Position numbers and translations under genes: made by a program
Assembly: GCA_000827205.1 (NCBI GenBank)
Contig: KN832561.1
Location: 877,446-941,445, forward strand
Source: Plicaturopsis crispa FD-325 SS-3
Taxonomy: Eukaryota > Basidiomycota > Agaricomycetes > Amylocorticiales > Amylocorticiaceae
Length of the DNA: 64,000 bases
Reading direction: 5' to 3'
Shown: positions 1 through 11,445 of the stretch, piece after piece
Position numbering within the stretch: the first letter of the stretch is position 1
Layout of the letters: each line of letters starts with the position of its first letter
The notes under the pieces: model-generated
The model's input: only the letters and a program-made list of their open reading frames with translations
Told to the model about the DNA's origin: nothing
The model's database searches: none

Positions 1-438
1 GTGCTCGGCCAGGGGGTCCAGCTCCTACAGGGCCTCTTCAGCCGTGAGCTCGAGCTCGAGCTTGAAGCGCGTGCGACCGCTGCGAAGAGCTCGGGCAGCA
101 AGGGCTCGGGCATCGGTGGTGACATCGCCAGCTCCGTCGCCGGTGGTGCTGCGAACGCGGCCGTCACCCAGGGCATCGAAGCCATCAAGGGCCTTTTCGC
201 CCGTGAGCTCGAGGCGCGCGCAGCGGCCGCAGCAAAGAGCTCTGGCAGCAAGGGCTCTGGCATCGGTGGCGACATCGCTGGCTCCGTCGCAGGTGGCGCC
301 GCGAACGCAGCCGTTACTCAAGGCATCCAGGCCATCGAGGGCCTCTTCAGCCGCGAATTCGCCGGGTATGTTCCACTCATCTCATCTTCTATTCAACTTA
401 CTGACCATTCTTTCTGCAGCCTTAACGAACTTGACTAA
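1..438 (+). CDS. C-terminal part of a Gly/Ala-rich internal-repeat protein (5' partial)
   Basis: The reading frame is open from base 1 to 365. A 54-nt intron (366-419, GT...CTGCAG) follows, and a short last exon (420-438) adds LNELD and a stop. The protein contains two full units and the start of a third of about 50 residues. Each unit has an LFSRELEAR/LFARELEAR segment, a Ser-Gly-Lys run (SSGSKGSGIGG), then a small-residue stretch (DIAGSVAGGAANAAVTQGI). The Gly/Ala spacing resembles a glycine zipper, which in other proteins packs helices or inserts in membranes; that is only an analogy here. The upstream part, including any signal peptide, is outside the window. I do not recognise the family. 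The DNA repeats are nearly identical, which suggests recent internal duplication. Confidence 0.6.
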   Translation: MLGQGVQLLQGLFSRELELELEARATAAKSSGSKGSGIGGDIASSVAGGAANAAVTQGIEAIKGLFARELEARAAAAAKSSGSKGSGIGGDIAGSVAGGAANAAVTQGIQAIEGLFSREFAGYVPLISSSIQLTDHSFCSLNELD

Positions 439-639
439 ACGATTATCGGAAGGATTTAATTTGGGTTTTTATTACTATCATTCGGGCTTTGGACTGCATT
501 GTTAGGGACTTGGGACACGGGCCCAGGATGACTTGTAGACTCACGAAGGAGCTTTGATCATGTACTCTGGTCTTGGCTTCATCGGAATGGCATCATCCCT
601 TGATTTCTCGATATATTTTCTGTGTGTTCCCTTGAGGCT

Positions 640-840
640 CCTCGAAGACGCTTTCGTCGCGGATTCTGGAATCTGGCCTAAGGCCTTGTGTTCGTAAGTA
701 ACCAGACACTAACCAGACGCGTTTTCGCCGCGCAAGTGGGGATCGTACATTGGGCTATATTACTTTTTCATTATGATTATGAAGGGAAAGTCCCCGAAGG
801 ATTCGAGGAACCTTTTCTTATAATTTGTAGTGCGAACGGC
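640..840 (+). repeat. Dispersed repeat, copy 1
   Basis: This stretch matches 4805-4980 in the same orientation with small indels. Shared blocks include GGAATCTGG, CTAAGG, GTGTTCGTAAGTAA, CAGACGCGTTTT, GCGCAAGTGGGG, GTACATTG and ATGAAGGGAAAG, in the same order. No terminal inverted repeats or coding capacity are visible. It could be a short non-autonomous element or a piece of promoter DNA copied by segmental duplication. Confidence 0.7.
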
Positions 841-1535
841 TGGATTGTCTCTGGATCATAAATATTCTTGCAGTACAACATTCCTAGTACCTGCACTTCG
901 GACCTGCTTTCCCGCTCGCACATAGGCATGTCGTACTTGTGCGAAACCGCGTAACTCACGACGCACGACCACCTTTCCACGCTGTGGCACGTACGCTAGT
1001 GTTGCGGTGTGTCGCACGCATCCGACGTAGACGCGAGTATCCCTCCCTCCTCCGATGCGGGCATGCTCATGGACGGGCGAAGATGTCTCCACAGGGCAGC
1101 GTGTTTCCACAGGTTGGAGTTGGCGGCGTCGGGCGTGGGGAGGCAAAGGCACGATCAGCCGTCGCAGGCGCCGATGCAGAGTGAGGACGGCTGGCGCTAC
1201 GGGGACGGGCACAGGGCACACTGTGGGGCCGTAGCCGTAAGATAGGACACGATGTTATGTCGCCGTCAACATCTATCAAGTCATTCGAAGCGGACGCGCG
1301 AAGACACGTCGATCGAATCCAAACACGTCGGCCGAACGAGGACAGGGAGCGGTGGCGCGAGGATGTATACCGAGAGGGTGTCAGCGGCGTGCAAACCCGC
1401 GAATCGTCGCGTACATTGTCGTCATGGTGCACCGCGCATACACCTTCGTGCACCGTGCCCACACCTTCATGACGCGCCCGCGTGGACAGGGAAGAAGGTA
1501 CGGGGACAGGCGACACATTTGGTAGCATGTGCGAG

Positions 1536-1945
1536 CGACGCATCTGTCAGCAGTGACGGGATGCGTTTGCGAGCAGGGATAGGCGATGCGTCTGCGAGAA
1601 GGGACGGGCGATGCATCTACCAGCAGCCAGGACAGCCGGCACGTTGTGCGAGCAGGGGCGAGGGCATGCGTTTGCGAGCAAGGACCGTCGATGTATGTGC
1701 GAGCAGGGACCGTCGATGTGTGTGCGAGCAACGACAGGAGATGCGTCTGCCAGGAGAGACCGGGTATGTGTCCGTGAGCAGAAATGGGGATGCGTCCGCG
1801 AGTAGGAACGGGAGATGCGTCTGCAAGCGACTAGGGCGTCTGGCAGGCACGGACGGGCGTGTCTGCTAGCAACTGACCCACTTGGCAGAGACGGAGGCAT
1901 CTGCGGCCAGCGACGGACGCGTTTGCAAGCAACGACGGACAGCGC
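1536..1945. repeat. Degenerate minisatellite, about 25-bp unit
   Basis: About a dozen imperfect units follow the consensus GATGCGTCTGCGAGCAGGGA plus roughly five variable bases. Several consecutive units are spaced exactly 25 bp apart (for example from 1560, 1585 and 1666 onward). Some units are interrupted by longer inserts, as at 1610-1665 and after 1830. The unit length is not a multiple of three, so the open frames across it are not evidence for a repeat protein. Confidence 0.75.
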
Positions 1946-3004
1946 ATTTGGGCCGTCTCTGCGAGCACGTACGCAGGAATTTCGGGGTAGGCTGGCATTT
2001 CGGGCCCGTAGACTAGCTTTGTGGACCCGCACGCGGTAGCCGTGAGTTCGCGGGCTCTACACGGACAAAGAAACCCCGGTGGCGAAAGCCATAACAAGCA
2101 TGGAGGGTCGTAGTAGTAGGCATGATGGGTCGTCGGAGCAATCACGGTGAGCCGAAGTAGCAGGCATACCGTTGAGCCGCAGTCTATACGTCAGAGTGAG
2201 ACCGCACATTTTGAAGCGCGGTTACGCACTGGGGAGGATGCAGGATGCAGGTGAGTGAAATGTACACGTCCGCGTGTGCATAGGCACTCACCCGTAGCAT
2301 GCAGTCGCGTCATCGTGCACGAGCCCAAGTATTATTTCGAGTTTTGTTCATCGTGACGACCGTGTCCCGCGCACGCATGCCCCCGAGTTTTACGCAGGTA
2401 TTTTTGTTGCGCGGACGCGTCTAGATGTGCAGTGCAGAAATTTGCGCGGTTGGATGTGTCTGAACGAGACGCAGCGGGCGGTGGTGAGAGACAAAGGCAT
2501 CGGCACCTGTAGGTGTCGAGCACGGGCAGGCGTCGAGGGCCTTCGAAAACGTGAAATTGATCGGAGGGTACGTATCCGATGTCAATGGCATCCGGGATGA
2601 GTACCGGGGCATGAACCCATGGGCTGCAAGATGACGGTCGAGCGTAGCGGTGAGGGGGTGAGACTTGTACAGGTTGTAGGCGAGGACACGACGGTACACA
2701 CAGGCGAAGCATTGATATACGGACGCATCGCCTCTGCGTGCCCACCGACGCTTTTCGGCCTTTGAGGCTGACGTGCGACAGAACGCGGAGTAGATGGTCG
2801 GTCGTCAGCGCGTAGCTCCTTATCATCGTGCAATGTCGAGTGCATCCATCTCCTCGCGCCTCGTCGTCTTCATCGTCCCCGTCATTTCTTGTCTGCATTT
2901 CGAGTGCGCGAGACACAAAAGCATGCACGGGGGAGTAGGGAGCATTGTGTGCTGCGAAATACACCAATACACTGCGTGCGGGTGATCTGTCGGTACGGTG
3001 CGTG

Positions 3005-3185
3005 GAGGGACGACACGTATGAATGAAACGTCTGGGATGGATGAGCGACGGGACGGCGCGTCTGGGAGAAATGGGCGTATTTGGGAGGAACGGGCTCATT
3101 TGAGAGAACGGGCGGATCTGGTGGGGAAGTAAGTATCTGGTGGAGACGGTCGGATCTGGTAAGGGCAAGTGAGACTTGAGTGAGA
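3005..3185. repeat. Degenerate short tandem repeat, about 18-22-bp unit
   Basis: Imperfect repeats of the type CGGATCTGGTGGGGA / CGTATTTGGGAGGAACGGG occur head to tail with variable spacing. They lie just before the 3' end of the kinase gene. The repeat is less regular than the 25-bp minisatellite upstream and is called on visual periodicity only. Confidence 0.5.
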
Positions 3186-3302
3186 CTGACGGATTGTCGA
3201 CGCTTCTGGCGCCCGGTACGCTGAGTCCGCGGTAAGATTCGTCCGTTCGCATGTAGTATCCGTAGACGGCCACTGCACGGTACTGCCCTCGCGTTACACG
3301 TA

Positions 3303-4731
3303 TCATATCCGCATCGAAAACCAGGGATGTGCCATGACTTCGCGCATCCTGATTCTCTCCTCGGGGCGATACTTCAGCATCTTCCCCAAAAGATCCCCCA
3401 AAAGCTCAACTTCTTCCTCTCGCATCTTGACACCGGACCGCTCGATCATTGGGCCGTCACCCCCAGACGTCGGAGGATCGTCAGCCGTGCCGATAGAGCG
3501 CCACTCCTCTCGAATGGAGGTTCTGGTAGCCGGAAGAAGAACGCCAGCCCTCGCGGCTTCCTGCGCGCTCTTCGGCTCCCCATCCTCCTTGAACCACACA
3601 GCCCGATCCTTAAATTGATTCCACCAACGGTTCGGCAGCCGTCCTAGCACCTCGACTGTCCGCTTGAGAACAGTCGAATCGCCTGAAAAGTGGGAGCCAA
3701 AGAGCGGGAAGCCTGCGCGCATCTCAAAGATCGCGCAGCCTAGCGCCCACACATCCGCTTCGAGCCCCGCACGTCCCTCGAAGCGTGTCTCTGGAGAATA
3801 ATAATGCAACACAGTGGCAGGCTGATAGTTGGGAGGGGGAGAAGCGATGGAGTACGACTGGCCGAAGTCGGTGAGAATGACGCTCTCTTGAAGGAGCGAT
3901 GCGTTCGTCCAATCGGAATCGTCGATGGGTTCCACGAGCGCTGCCGGTACGCCAGGACGAGCTTGTCCGTCGACCCTTTTCATAGCGCTCCTCGGCCGGC
4001 CGAAAGTGGCGTACAGTTCGTCATCTGACCATTGATGAACTTGCGGCGAAAGGGAGAACAATATATTTGACGTGGTCAGATCTGGATGTCATCATCAGTC
4101 ATTAAGAGAAGCTTAGACCAAAAGTTTAGCTCTTACCTCCGTGCACCACACCTATGCGGTGCATATGATAGAGTGCTGTCGCAACCTGCTTGGCTACTTT
4201 GCGTGCCAAGTCCGCACGCAACCGCCGACTACCCTCGGTTCGGCCTGGACAGTCTGACATGGCAGCAATATTCGGACCAGCAAGAGGAGAGACAAGGAAT
4301 AGATGAGAACCATTGGGACCTTGTACGAAGAGATGATCGTCGACGGTTTGTATGCAGACAGAAGGAGGAAGAGATGCTTTGAGCATGTTCGGGATAAGCT
4401 GAGCGGGCATATTGTTCGTGCGGTCGGACGAAGCGTCAGCACGCATGGCTTTAAGAGCAACGAGCCTTCCCGCTCCTTGGCGGTCGCGTGCAAGCCACAC
4501 AGTAGACGAGCCTCCGTAGCCTAGTTTGTGTACCACTCTGTAACGCCCCTGGGAGAAACAGTCGCCGATAGCGATGGGGTGGAAACCGCCAGGCCGATAG
4601 TCCTGGAAGCTTTCGACGTTCTGCGATCCAAAGCCAAACGGAACCGACATCGTCGTGGAAGTGCGATTCAGGGTTCGAGAGATAGGGCGTACTGAAGGCT
4701 GTAGTGACCTCACGAGTTGGATGGTCGACAT
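3303..4731 (-). CDS. SRPK-like serine/threonine protein kinase
   Basis: Two exons, complement(3303-4081, 4137-4731), separated by a 55-nt intron, encode 457 residues. The order is a short basic N-terminus, then DYRPGGFHP, which is typical of SR-protein kinases, then a glycine loop LGYGGSSTVWLA. The ATP-binding lysine is K94 in VALK. The catalytic loop HGDLTTSNIL spans the splice site and gives D199 and N204. DFG is at 270-272, followed by YYSPE as the APE-type motif. All residues needed for catalysis are present. SR-protein kinases phosphorylate RS-domain splicing factors, and fungi carry many SRPK-like paralogs with unknown substrates. The first ATG was chosen; a second Met at residue 28 is possible. 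It is divergent from NUP133, with about 400 bp between them. Confidence 0.85.
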
Positions 4732-4804
4732 GAGCAGTGAAGAGAGGTGGTGGTAGGGAGCGAACTACTTAAACCATGCGTCTTCCAAGTGTGGCTGAAA
4801 GGCG

Positions 4805-4980
4805 AGAACGCGCCTTCCCCGTATTTCCTCGCGGTATGGAATCTGGTCTAAGGCTTTGCAAGTCTGGTGTTCGTAAGTAATCAGACGCGTTTTTCGCTGC
4901 GCAAGTGGGGTAGTACATTGAGGATATTATTTTCATTAGCATCTCTGATGAAGGGAAAGCCTTTCTTACATTTTGTAGGC
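4805..4980 (+). repeat. Dispersed repeat, copy 2, inside a divergent promoter
   Basis: This is the second copy of the repeat at 640-840, in the same orientation, with the same ordered blocks (GGAATCTGG, GTGTTCGTAAGTAA, CAGACGCGTTTT, GCGCAAGTGGGG, ATGAAGGGAAAG, TTTTGTAG). It lies in the 397-bp gap between the start codons of the kinase (minus strand) and NUP133 (plus strand). It therefore probably contributes sequence to one or both promoters or 5' leaders. Confidence 0.7.
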
Positions 4981-5128
4981 CAATTTCGAGTTTGAGTAGT
5001 ACTTTCGTCGAACTTGACAACTTTGTTCTTTAACTGCTTGCCCCACGTGCGCGTACCCGCGATTGTCGACTTTGCGGAGGACTTATACCTTCCAACGTAC
5101 AACGCCTAACGGCAAAACAAGAACGACG

Positions 5129-8100
5129 ATGTCGAACTTTTCTCCCATGGCATCGCCAGCACCACGCCGTACGACGCGTAGGACACCGCGTCCGCCAGCA
5201 AACTCGCCGCCCGCCGCACACGCTAGGCGCACTACCGCACGGGGACCTAATTCGCGTCTGGCTACACCAAACAGAGCGGGACCATATGGCAGCGATGCGG
5301 GCATGGATGTGGATGAGCATACAGGAGGAATGGGCCGAGGCGAGACGCTGTTCGCAAAATCGGAGGAGATGACTGTGGCATTCTACGCACATCTGCCCGT
5401 CGAGGTCAAGCAGGTGTTGAAAAACGCAGGTGCGCTTGCCTACCTTCTCTTCACCTGAGCATCAGCACTCAAAATCATACCTTTACAAGACTTTTACGGG
5501 GACGATTATACAGGCGCGATAGATACGCTCACAGGGTTCGCCCTGGTCGCGTCTTCGCAAACATGCTTTGTCTGGCAACACGCCCAGGCCAGTCATTGCG
5601 TCCCTACGACTTTCTGCGAAGACTGAATGCGACGCACAGGCACTAAAAGGAACCCCGACATGTTATATCTTTGCTTGTCCGCGCGCGTCCTCGACCTACC
5701 AAACGGCGCCACACCATGCCCTTGTACCGTACGGCGCGGCAGGACGGGAACCTGGGCTGATACTCATCAGCCTGGAGGGCGAGGTCCGCTTTTGGGACAG
5801 CATTGGGATTGGTCTAGCAGGCGGGGACCATTATGTGTCAAGCTGGCTTGGTCTTTCTACAGGAGATAGCGAAACCGTAACTAATCTCACTCGAGCAAAC
5901 GTACGCCTGCTCTTTGTCTGCTCAGTGGATTCGGGTCGCTTACGAGTGAACTGGTCCAGCCGCAAACCTTTGTAGCAACGACTTCGACCGGCCGCATCTT
6001 CCGACTCACGCTCACTTCGTCGGGAGGAAAACATCACCTCGCCACGCATATTTTTGCGCGTCCTGCGGCCGGCCTATCTCTTTCGCGGCTTATCCCTTCC
6101 CTCTTCGCCGCCGCACCTCTTGAACCGGAAAGCGGGAACATAAACGCGGTTGCCCTTGGAGCGGAACAGGCTGGTGCGGGACGGGAGATATGGGCGCTGG
6201 TAGAAACGCGTGTCCAGCGGTGGAATATGTCCGATGAAGGGTGGGAGGAATTGGGCGTTGACGAGGAACTAGCAGACCTGGTGAGGCCCGCATTGCGTGC
6301 GGTGTTCACCAACGCGTCGAAAGACGACCGGACACTCGATTTGGAACTCCTTGATCTCGCCATTGACAGGTGCGTGACTCCTATTGTACGCCTTTATGCA
6401 GCTCACCGTCATAATCTAGTGGTGGGGTATTGATCATATTGGTCTCTTATGCGGGCATCGAAGAGGAAGATGGGATGGATATCGGTGCTGCACATCCCCG
6501 GCGAATATACGCACTCGTCAAAGTCACATGTACATTTGACACATTCGCCGTTGCGGATGTTGTTGGCGTACCGTATCAAAGTGTACGTGCATTTGCCCTG
6601 CAGCGTACTTCTCAATTAATGAACCTTTGTCTTAGACCTCAAGCTCAGGTGCTCCTATGCACCCACGAATACAGCTCATCTCTGGCGGGGAGCTCGTGTC
6701 CATTCAGTTCGGTGACGCTGTAGCACTGTGTGCACGTGGTACGTACTTTTATGTGTTCTCTGCGATGAAAGTTTCGAGACGCGATCTCATCTGCACAGAT
6801 TCCAAGTACGCGGACCGTGTAGAGTTGAAGAGCGCAACCGATCGCACACTGGGCGTTGGCGTTGCGGAAGAAGGGGCATTGCTTGTTCTGACTGCTGCGA
6901 CTATGATGCGCGTGTTAGTCGACACCGACAAAATCAAATCCTTCGACCCGGAGTGCGTCATCTATCTCTGTGTTGGCATCGTCACCTGCCTCAAAGTCTG
7001 CTAAACTAATCTTGTGGGGGTTGTAGAACAGGCCGTGCCAACTTGATCAAGTCGACCATGACACAGGCCATTCTATACGGATCTTACTCAGAGGTACGAG
7101 AGCCCATCGCGCACAACAATTCGGTATATTGACGTCGTCCAGAATCCACTGCATTTCAGTTTCCCTCCAGAAGTAGACGAGGAGAGTTTGATGCGCGGAG
7201 CTGAGCAACTAAGCAGTGCCGTCCTCGAGTCGGACGGAGAAGTCGTGAAACCAAACCACGACCTTGGTGCACAACTCACCGGACGGAAGGAGCGCCTGAG
7301 TTGGCTCATTCGATTTATCAATGATAATGCCGTCCTGACCAAGGTATGCCGGATCTTGTGTCTGCTTGCGAGCGCCTTGTCAGAAGTTTCAACGTGATTT
7401 GTAGATGTCGCAAAGTAGCCGGCAGCGCCTCGCTACCGACGCCGAGAAACTGTATGCATCGCACCAACTCTGGCTTCAGTACAACGACTTTCTTGCGTAT
7501 GTTCCTGTCTTCGCACCACAAGCCCTTGAATTAACTGACCCATTCATCTAGTACCAGTAGCGCACAAGGTGTCCTGACAGAGGCGATACGCGAGCACATG
7601 ATGGCCTGTGGCGAGGGCCACCATGAGGATGTTGTCCGTGCTTTCTTCCGGCTTAAGGTTGCAGATATCGGCCACCTCCTCATACGTGTCGGCGATGTCA
7701 CCCGGAGAGCGGCAGAAGGTCATGGATGGAACGCAACAGAGGTGCTTTCCGAAGCAAACCGCATCGTCCTTGTGAGCGACTATGGCTCTTTCGTAGATAT
7801 GACAGTTGCTGACAATATGGGATGCGTCTAGACGGTATTCAAGTCTGCTCTCGACTACCGGGAGTATAACCTGCGCGTGTACGGCATCGCGCTCCCGATG
7901 CTTCGACCATGGACGAGCACGGCTGCGGTTGTCGATCTCATCCTCGGGCTATTCAACAGTGCTACCAAGCTCGCAGAAACGGGTGGCGCAGCACGGGGTC
8001 CAGGAGAACAGCTACCAGACCTCGCTGAGATTATGTTTGCGTGTATTCATGAGAGGCTGGCCTGGCTCAAAAGGTATGTTATAGTTCTCATCCTTGGCGT

Positions 8101-9782
8101 TTTTGCGCATACTCATGGCGATGTGCTCTCTAGTGCTGCAGCGGCCGACGAGTCTACAACCGAGCGGGAGTACGTGGAGCTAAATGAGCGATTTGGACAA
8201 CTTCGTCCTGAAGTCTTGGACACCCTAAGTGAGTAATCCAGACTTTCGTATCTACAATGACTTGAAATGCCTTCTCGCGTTTAGGAAGGGGTGGGTTTGG
8301 GGAGCAAGCCTTTGTTCTTGCTGAGAGGTACCGCGATTTCCGAAGTCTAGCTTCCCTGTGCCATAAGGACACCGTTTTCCCTCCCTACGAAAACCCGAAT
8401 GTAGCACGGATACAGTCGTACGTCGACAAATTCAAGGAGGACTTCACTACAGAGCTCTATCGGTGGTACATTGAACATGGTTCGTATGGCGAAATCTTGA
8501 AGTGATCCGTGCTCATTTGTTTCCTAGGGGAGCTAAGGACGATGTTCGCTCAGGAGGATGCATACGGCGAGTATATGGACAAGTTTTTCGACCAGCATCC
8601 ACATCCTTCCATCTCGTGGATACACGATCTTGGCAAAGGCCGACACGGTGCTGCTTCAGAGACCCTTCTGATACAAGCGCAAGGAGCTAAGGACCTAGCT
8701 TCTAAACATGTATGTGCTTACCCTGTATCTCAGAAACTTACGCCTGACCAGGTGTACCGACGCGTCGCAGTTGATGCTTAGTATCGGCAAACTAGCCAAC
8801 CTTGCCCAGCTCCACGAAACCGAAGCTTCTGTCGACCAGTCAGTCTTGGACGGTAAGTCTGCGTTTGTGCTCACCTTTCTGTTTCCTACAACTGAACCAT
8901 ACGTAGCATTTCATGACGACCTTGACTTCGTCAGCGTGCATCACGTACTGCTGGAGGAACTGAAAGCACCTCTCTCGTCCGTACGCGGGAAACAGTCTCT
9001 AGACTCACAGGTCGACATTATTGCCAAGGCTAAGGCCAAAAGACTCTTGCAACACAAGGAGCTTCTAAATGTAATCAGAAACTCGCGACTTTAGTAGTGT
9101 CAGCAGCACTGACGATTCGATCCTTTTAGGTGTTCAAAAATCTCGTCCGCGACTTGCTGCAAGGCAAAGTATTATCTATCGAGGACACTGCAGACGTCTT
9201 ATCGTTGAAAGACAACACTGATAATGTCGATGATTATGTGACCGCTCTGCATCTTATCGCCCGCGAACAAGTGCGCCCTTCCCGCTTACAGTGACAAAAA
9301 CGCAGCACTGACAGTACAACGCACAGTATCTTCCAGCGGCCAGGAAACTGTCCGCCTTCCGGGCGGTGTGGCGGCGGATATACAGTCACGACGAGTGAGT
9401 CACTTAGCCCGAAAGTAGCATACAAACAGACAGCAGTACCTGACGGCACGATTCCCTTAGCTGGTTTCAAATACGCCAGACGTCCGGCATCAGCGATGCT
9501 GAACTCATTGACCGATTCAAAAACACGGCACTATATGCCGCCATTCTCGCTGTAGCCCCTCAGCGGCCTCAGCCTGACGGATACGACCAAAACCCAGATC
9601 AGGCGCTCTTGATACCATCGGCAGAGGAGATTTCCTCACGTTGGCCCGGGATGGCTCCGGAGCAGGTAGATCTACTCGCGTTGGACTACAGCGCAGAAAG
9701 CGACAATGTAGAGCGCTTGGCGCTGGACGATGTCTACGATCGTGTCAGGGAACTAGCTCTCCAAGATGTTGTGTGGGGTTGA
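5129..9782 (+). CDS. NUP133: Nucleoporin NUP133
   Basis: This is a gene of more than a dozen short exons. The ATG at 5129 opens a Pro/Thr/Arg-rich disordered N-terminus. The Nup133/Nup155-like beta-propeller follows (HLPVEVKQVLKNADFYGDD, ALVASSQTCFVWQHAQ, TPTCYIFACP, ISLEGEVRFWDSIG). The rest is helical solenoid, ending in the typical Nup133 C-terminus with YVTALHLIARE, RAVWRRIYSHDDW, RFKNTALY, RWPGMAPEQVDLL and VYDRVRELALQDVVWG just before the TGA at 9780. In other fungi this protein is part of the Y-shaped Nup84/Nup107-160 scaffold of the nuclear pore. Exon edges between the anchors are approximate; the intron near 5590-5650 has two plausible splice choices. The 3' end converges on a methyltransferase gene with a 68-bp gap. 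Confidence 0.88.
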
Positions 9783-9850
9783 AAATGATGTCCTGGTTGA
9801 GCAGGCAATCTTTGATGTGTTGTACATACTTACATGAAATAAACGACCAG

Positions 9851-10910
9851 CTACTTCCTCCTAGCGACGACCGCTAGGGTGTAATACGGATACTCGAATT
9901 CGCCCTTTGATTCATCGATCCACTCCTTGCCTTCGCCTTTCTCGACAATCGCGCGTACCTCTTTGACTAGTTCAGCCTTCTTGTCTTCAGGTAATTGGGT
10001 GATGTAGCTCTTGCTCAGCATGCGCTGAAGAACGATATCGGTGGATCCGACCAGGGGGTAGTTCCACACCTTCTCTTCAGGCGGCGCGAAAAGCTGATTA
10101 TAGGTCGGCGTGTCAAAGCTGGCCCGCCAGAGTCCTCGGTGGAATTGTGGCACGCCGTTCTCGTGCGCCTCGTAAAGACTGCGGATCTGCGCGACCCAAG
10201 AGGCGCCATTCCTAGAACGAAGGTTAATTCTGTGCGAGAGGTTGAAATGCATGGAAGAAAATCGAGGACATACCTGTCCTCCAGGTTCCATATATAAACG
10301 ACGATCCCGTCCGGCTTTAGGATACGCGCGAACTCAGCTGTGGCGGCATCGTAATTTGGGTGGCACCAGTGGAATGCCTGAAATGCGTGCGTCAATTGAA
10401 GGGTACGGCCACACGGAGGTGCACGGCAGCGCATACTTGGGCAATGATGACAAGATCTGCCCAACCGTCCTCGACACCGGTGTGATCGAATGTGCCGTCG
10501 CTAGCGGTGGCGCGATCGTCTTTCGTAGACTTGGTAAACACATCCCGCATACCCTCACTGGGCTCTATGGCCTTGATCTGGTGAACTGCCGACGACCAGT
10601 CCGGGTGCGCAAGTAGAGCACGCGTGAATATTCCTGTTCCCGCGCCGAGTCTCGAAGCCTTTTTGAGCGTACTGTTACTTGGAAGTGTATGGCATGGTAA
10701 CTTACTCAGCGATATTCAAGGGCGGCTTTCCACGTACGACCTCGCGAATAAAGGATAAAGAAGATGGTGGGTACGAGGGTCGGGCTCTACTTCCATGTTG
10801 AGGTCTCGTAGTAAGTATACTTTGGCGAAACCACCAACTTGCCTGTCGTAGAGCTCGTTGGTACCGGTTCCAAATCCGGTTCTCGCAGTGTCATGAACGG
10901 CGGTGGCCAT
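9851..10910 (-). CDS. Class I SAM-dependent methyltransferase
   Basis: Four exons on the minus strand. The N-terminus runs MATAVHDTARTGFGTG and ELYDR-ARPSYPP. Motif I is ELGAGTGIFTRALL, which binds S-adenosylmethionine. Motif IV region is DLVIIAQAFHWCHP, followed by FARILKPDGIVVYIWNLEDR. The C-terminus ends AVVARRK. This matches the methyltransferase-11-type proteins of fungi, close to the Crg1/UbiE-like group; the substrate cannot be read from sequence. The first intron appears to use a GC donor (GACAG|GCAAGT), because no GT site nearby restores the frame. The first in-frame ATG (10910) was taken. It converges on NUP133 and is divergent from the sphingoid-base kinase. Confidence 0.8.
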
Positions 10911-11445
10911 ATTGTGCAACTAGTGGAGTCAGAGAGAATGATGGTTCACGGACTCAGCTCCCCTTTTATAGCCTGGATGTCGACGTCTCATATGGCCACA
11001 GGCTGCAATAGCAATATATGGCGTCGTATGATGTGTACATATGCGGCCGAACCGTCCGATTGCATCGATATCGCTTGCTCAAAATAACGTCTCTCGAGTC
11101 ACAAAACGATCCCCAGATGTCTGCAAAGATTTTATCAGCTCCGAATACGCAGATGCAATGGAATAACGGAGGCGACTCACCTGTGGGCCAGTAAAACACA
11201 AGCAATTCGCGGACTGCGCAGAAGTAAAAGTGAATAGCCCCTATCATTGTCAAGGAGTTTTGGCTCGGGACTCGGGAGCCTCGGAGTCCTTGCCTGGTGC
11301 TCTTGCTTTGGACTGGTCGCCGTCTCGCGTGTTTCTTCAGGAAGTCCTCCTGCGACCACCGCCGACAACTCTGGGCAGTCTGGCGCTATTATCTCCAGCA
11401 AGTCTCTCAGGCGCAGAAACCGAGAATCGAGGCCAGGATCGAGGA
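10911..11445. other. Divergent intergenic region
   Basis: About 535 bp between the start codons of the methyltransferase and the sphingoid-base kinase. It probably holds both promoters. No clear TATA box, repeat or RNA gene was seen. Open frames on the plus strand from 11230 continue into the kinase gene but show no conserved sequence upstream of its ATG. Confidence 0.5.

Larger units (their letters stand above)
439..3302. other. Gene-poor interval with repeats
   Basis: No convincing gene was found between the end of the repeat protein and the kinase gene. Many overlapping ORFs are open on both strands, but they are Arg/Ser/Thr/Pro-rich, lack recognisable domains and largely follow the GC-rich repeat composition. 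The longest, about 324 codons on the minus strand at 2332-3306, covers one of the minisatellites and was not accepted. The interval holds a dispersed repeat near 640-840 and degenerate minisatellites near 1536-1945 and 3005-3185, listed separately. Confidence 0.6.

Noticed and set aside
2332-3306. 324-codon minus-strand ORF
   Set aside because: Low-complexity Arg/Ser/Pro-rich translation, no domain, overlaps a tandem repeat; openness is explained by GC-rich repeat composition.
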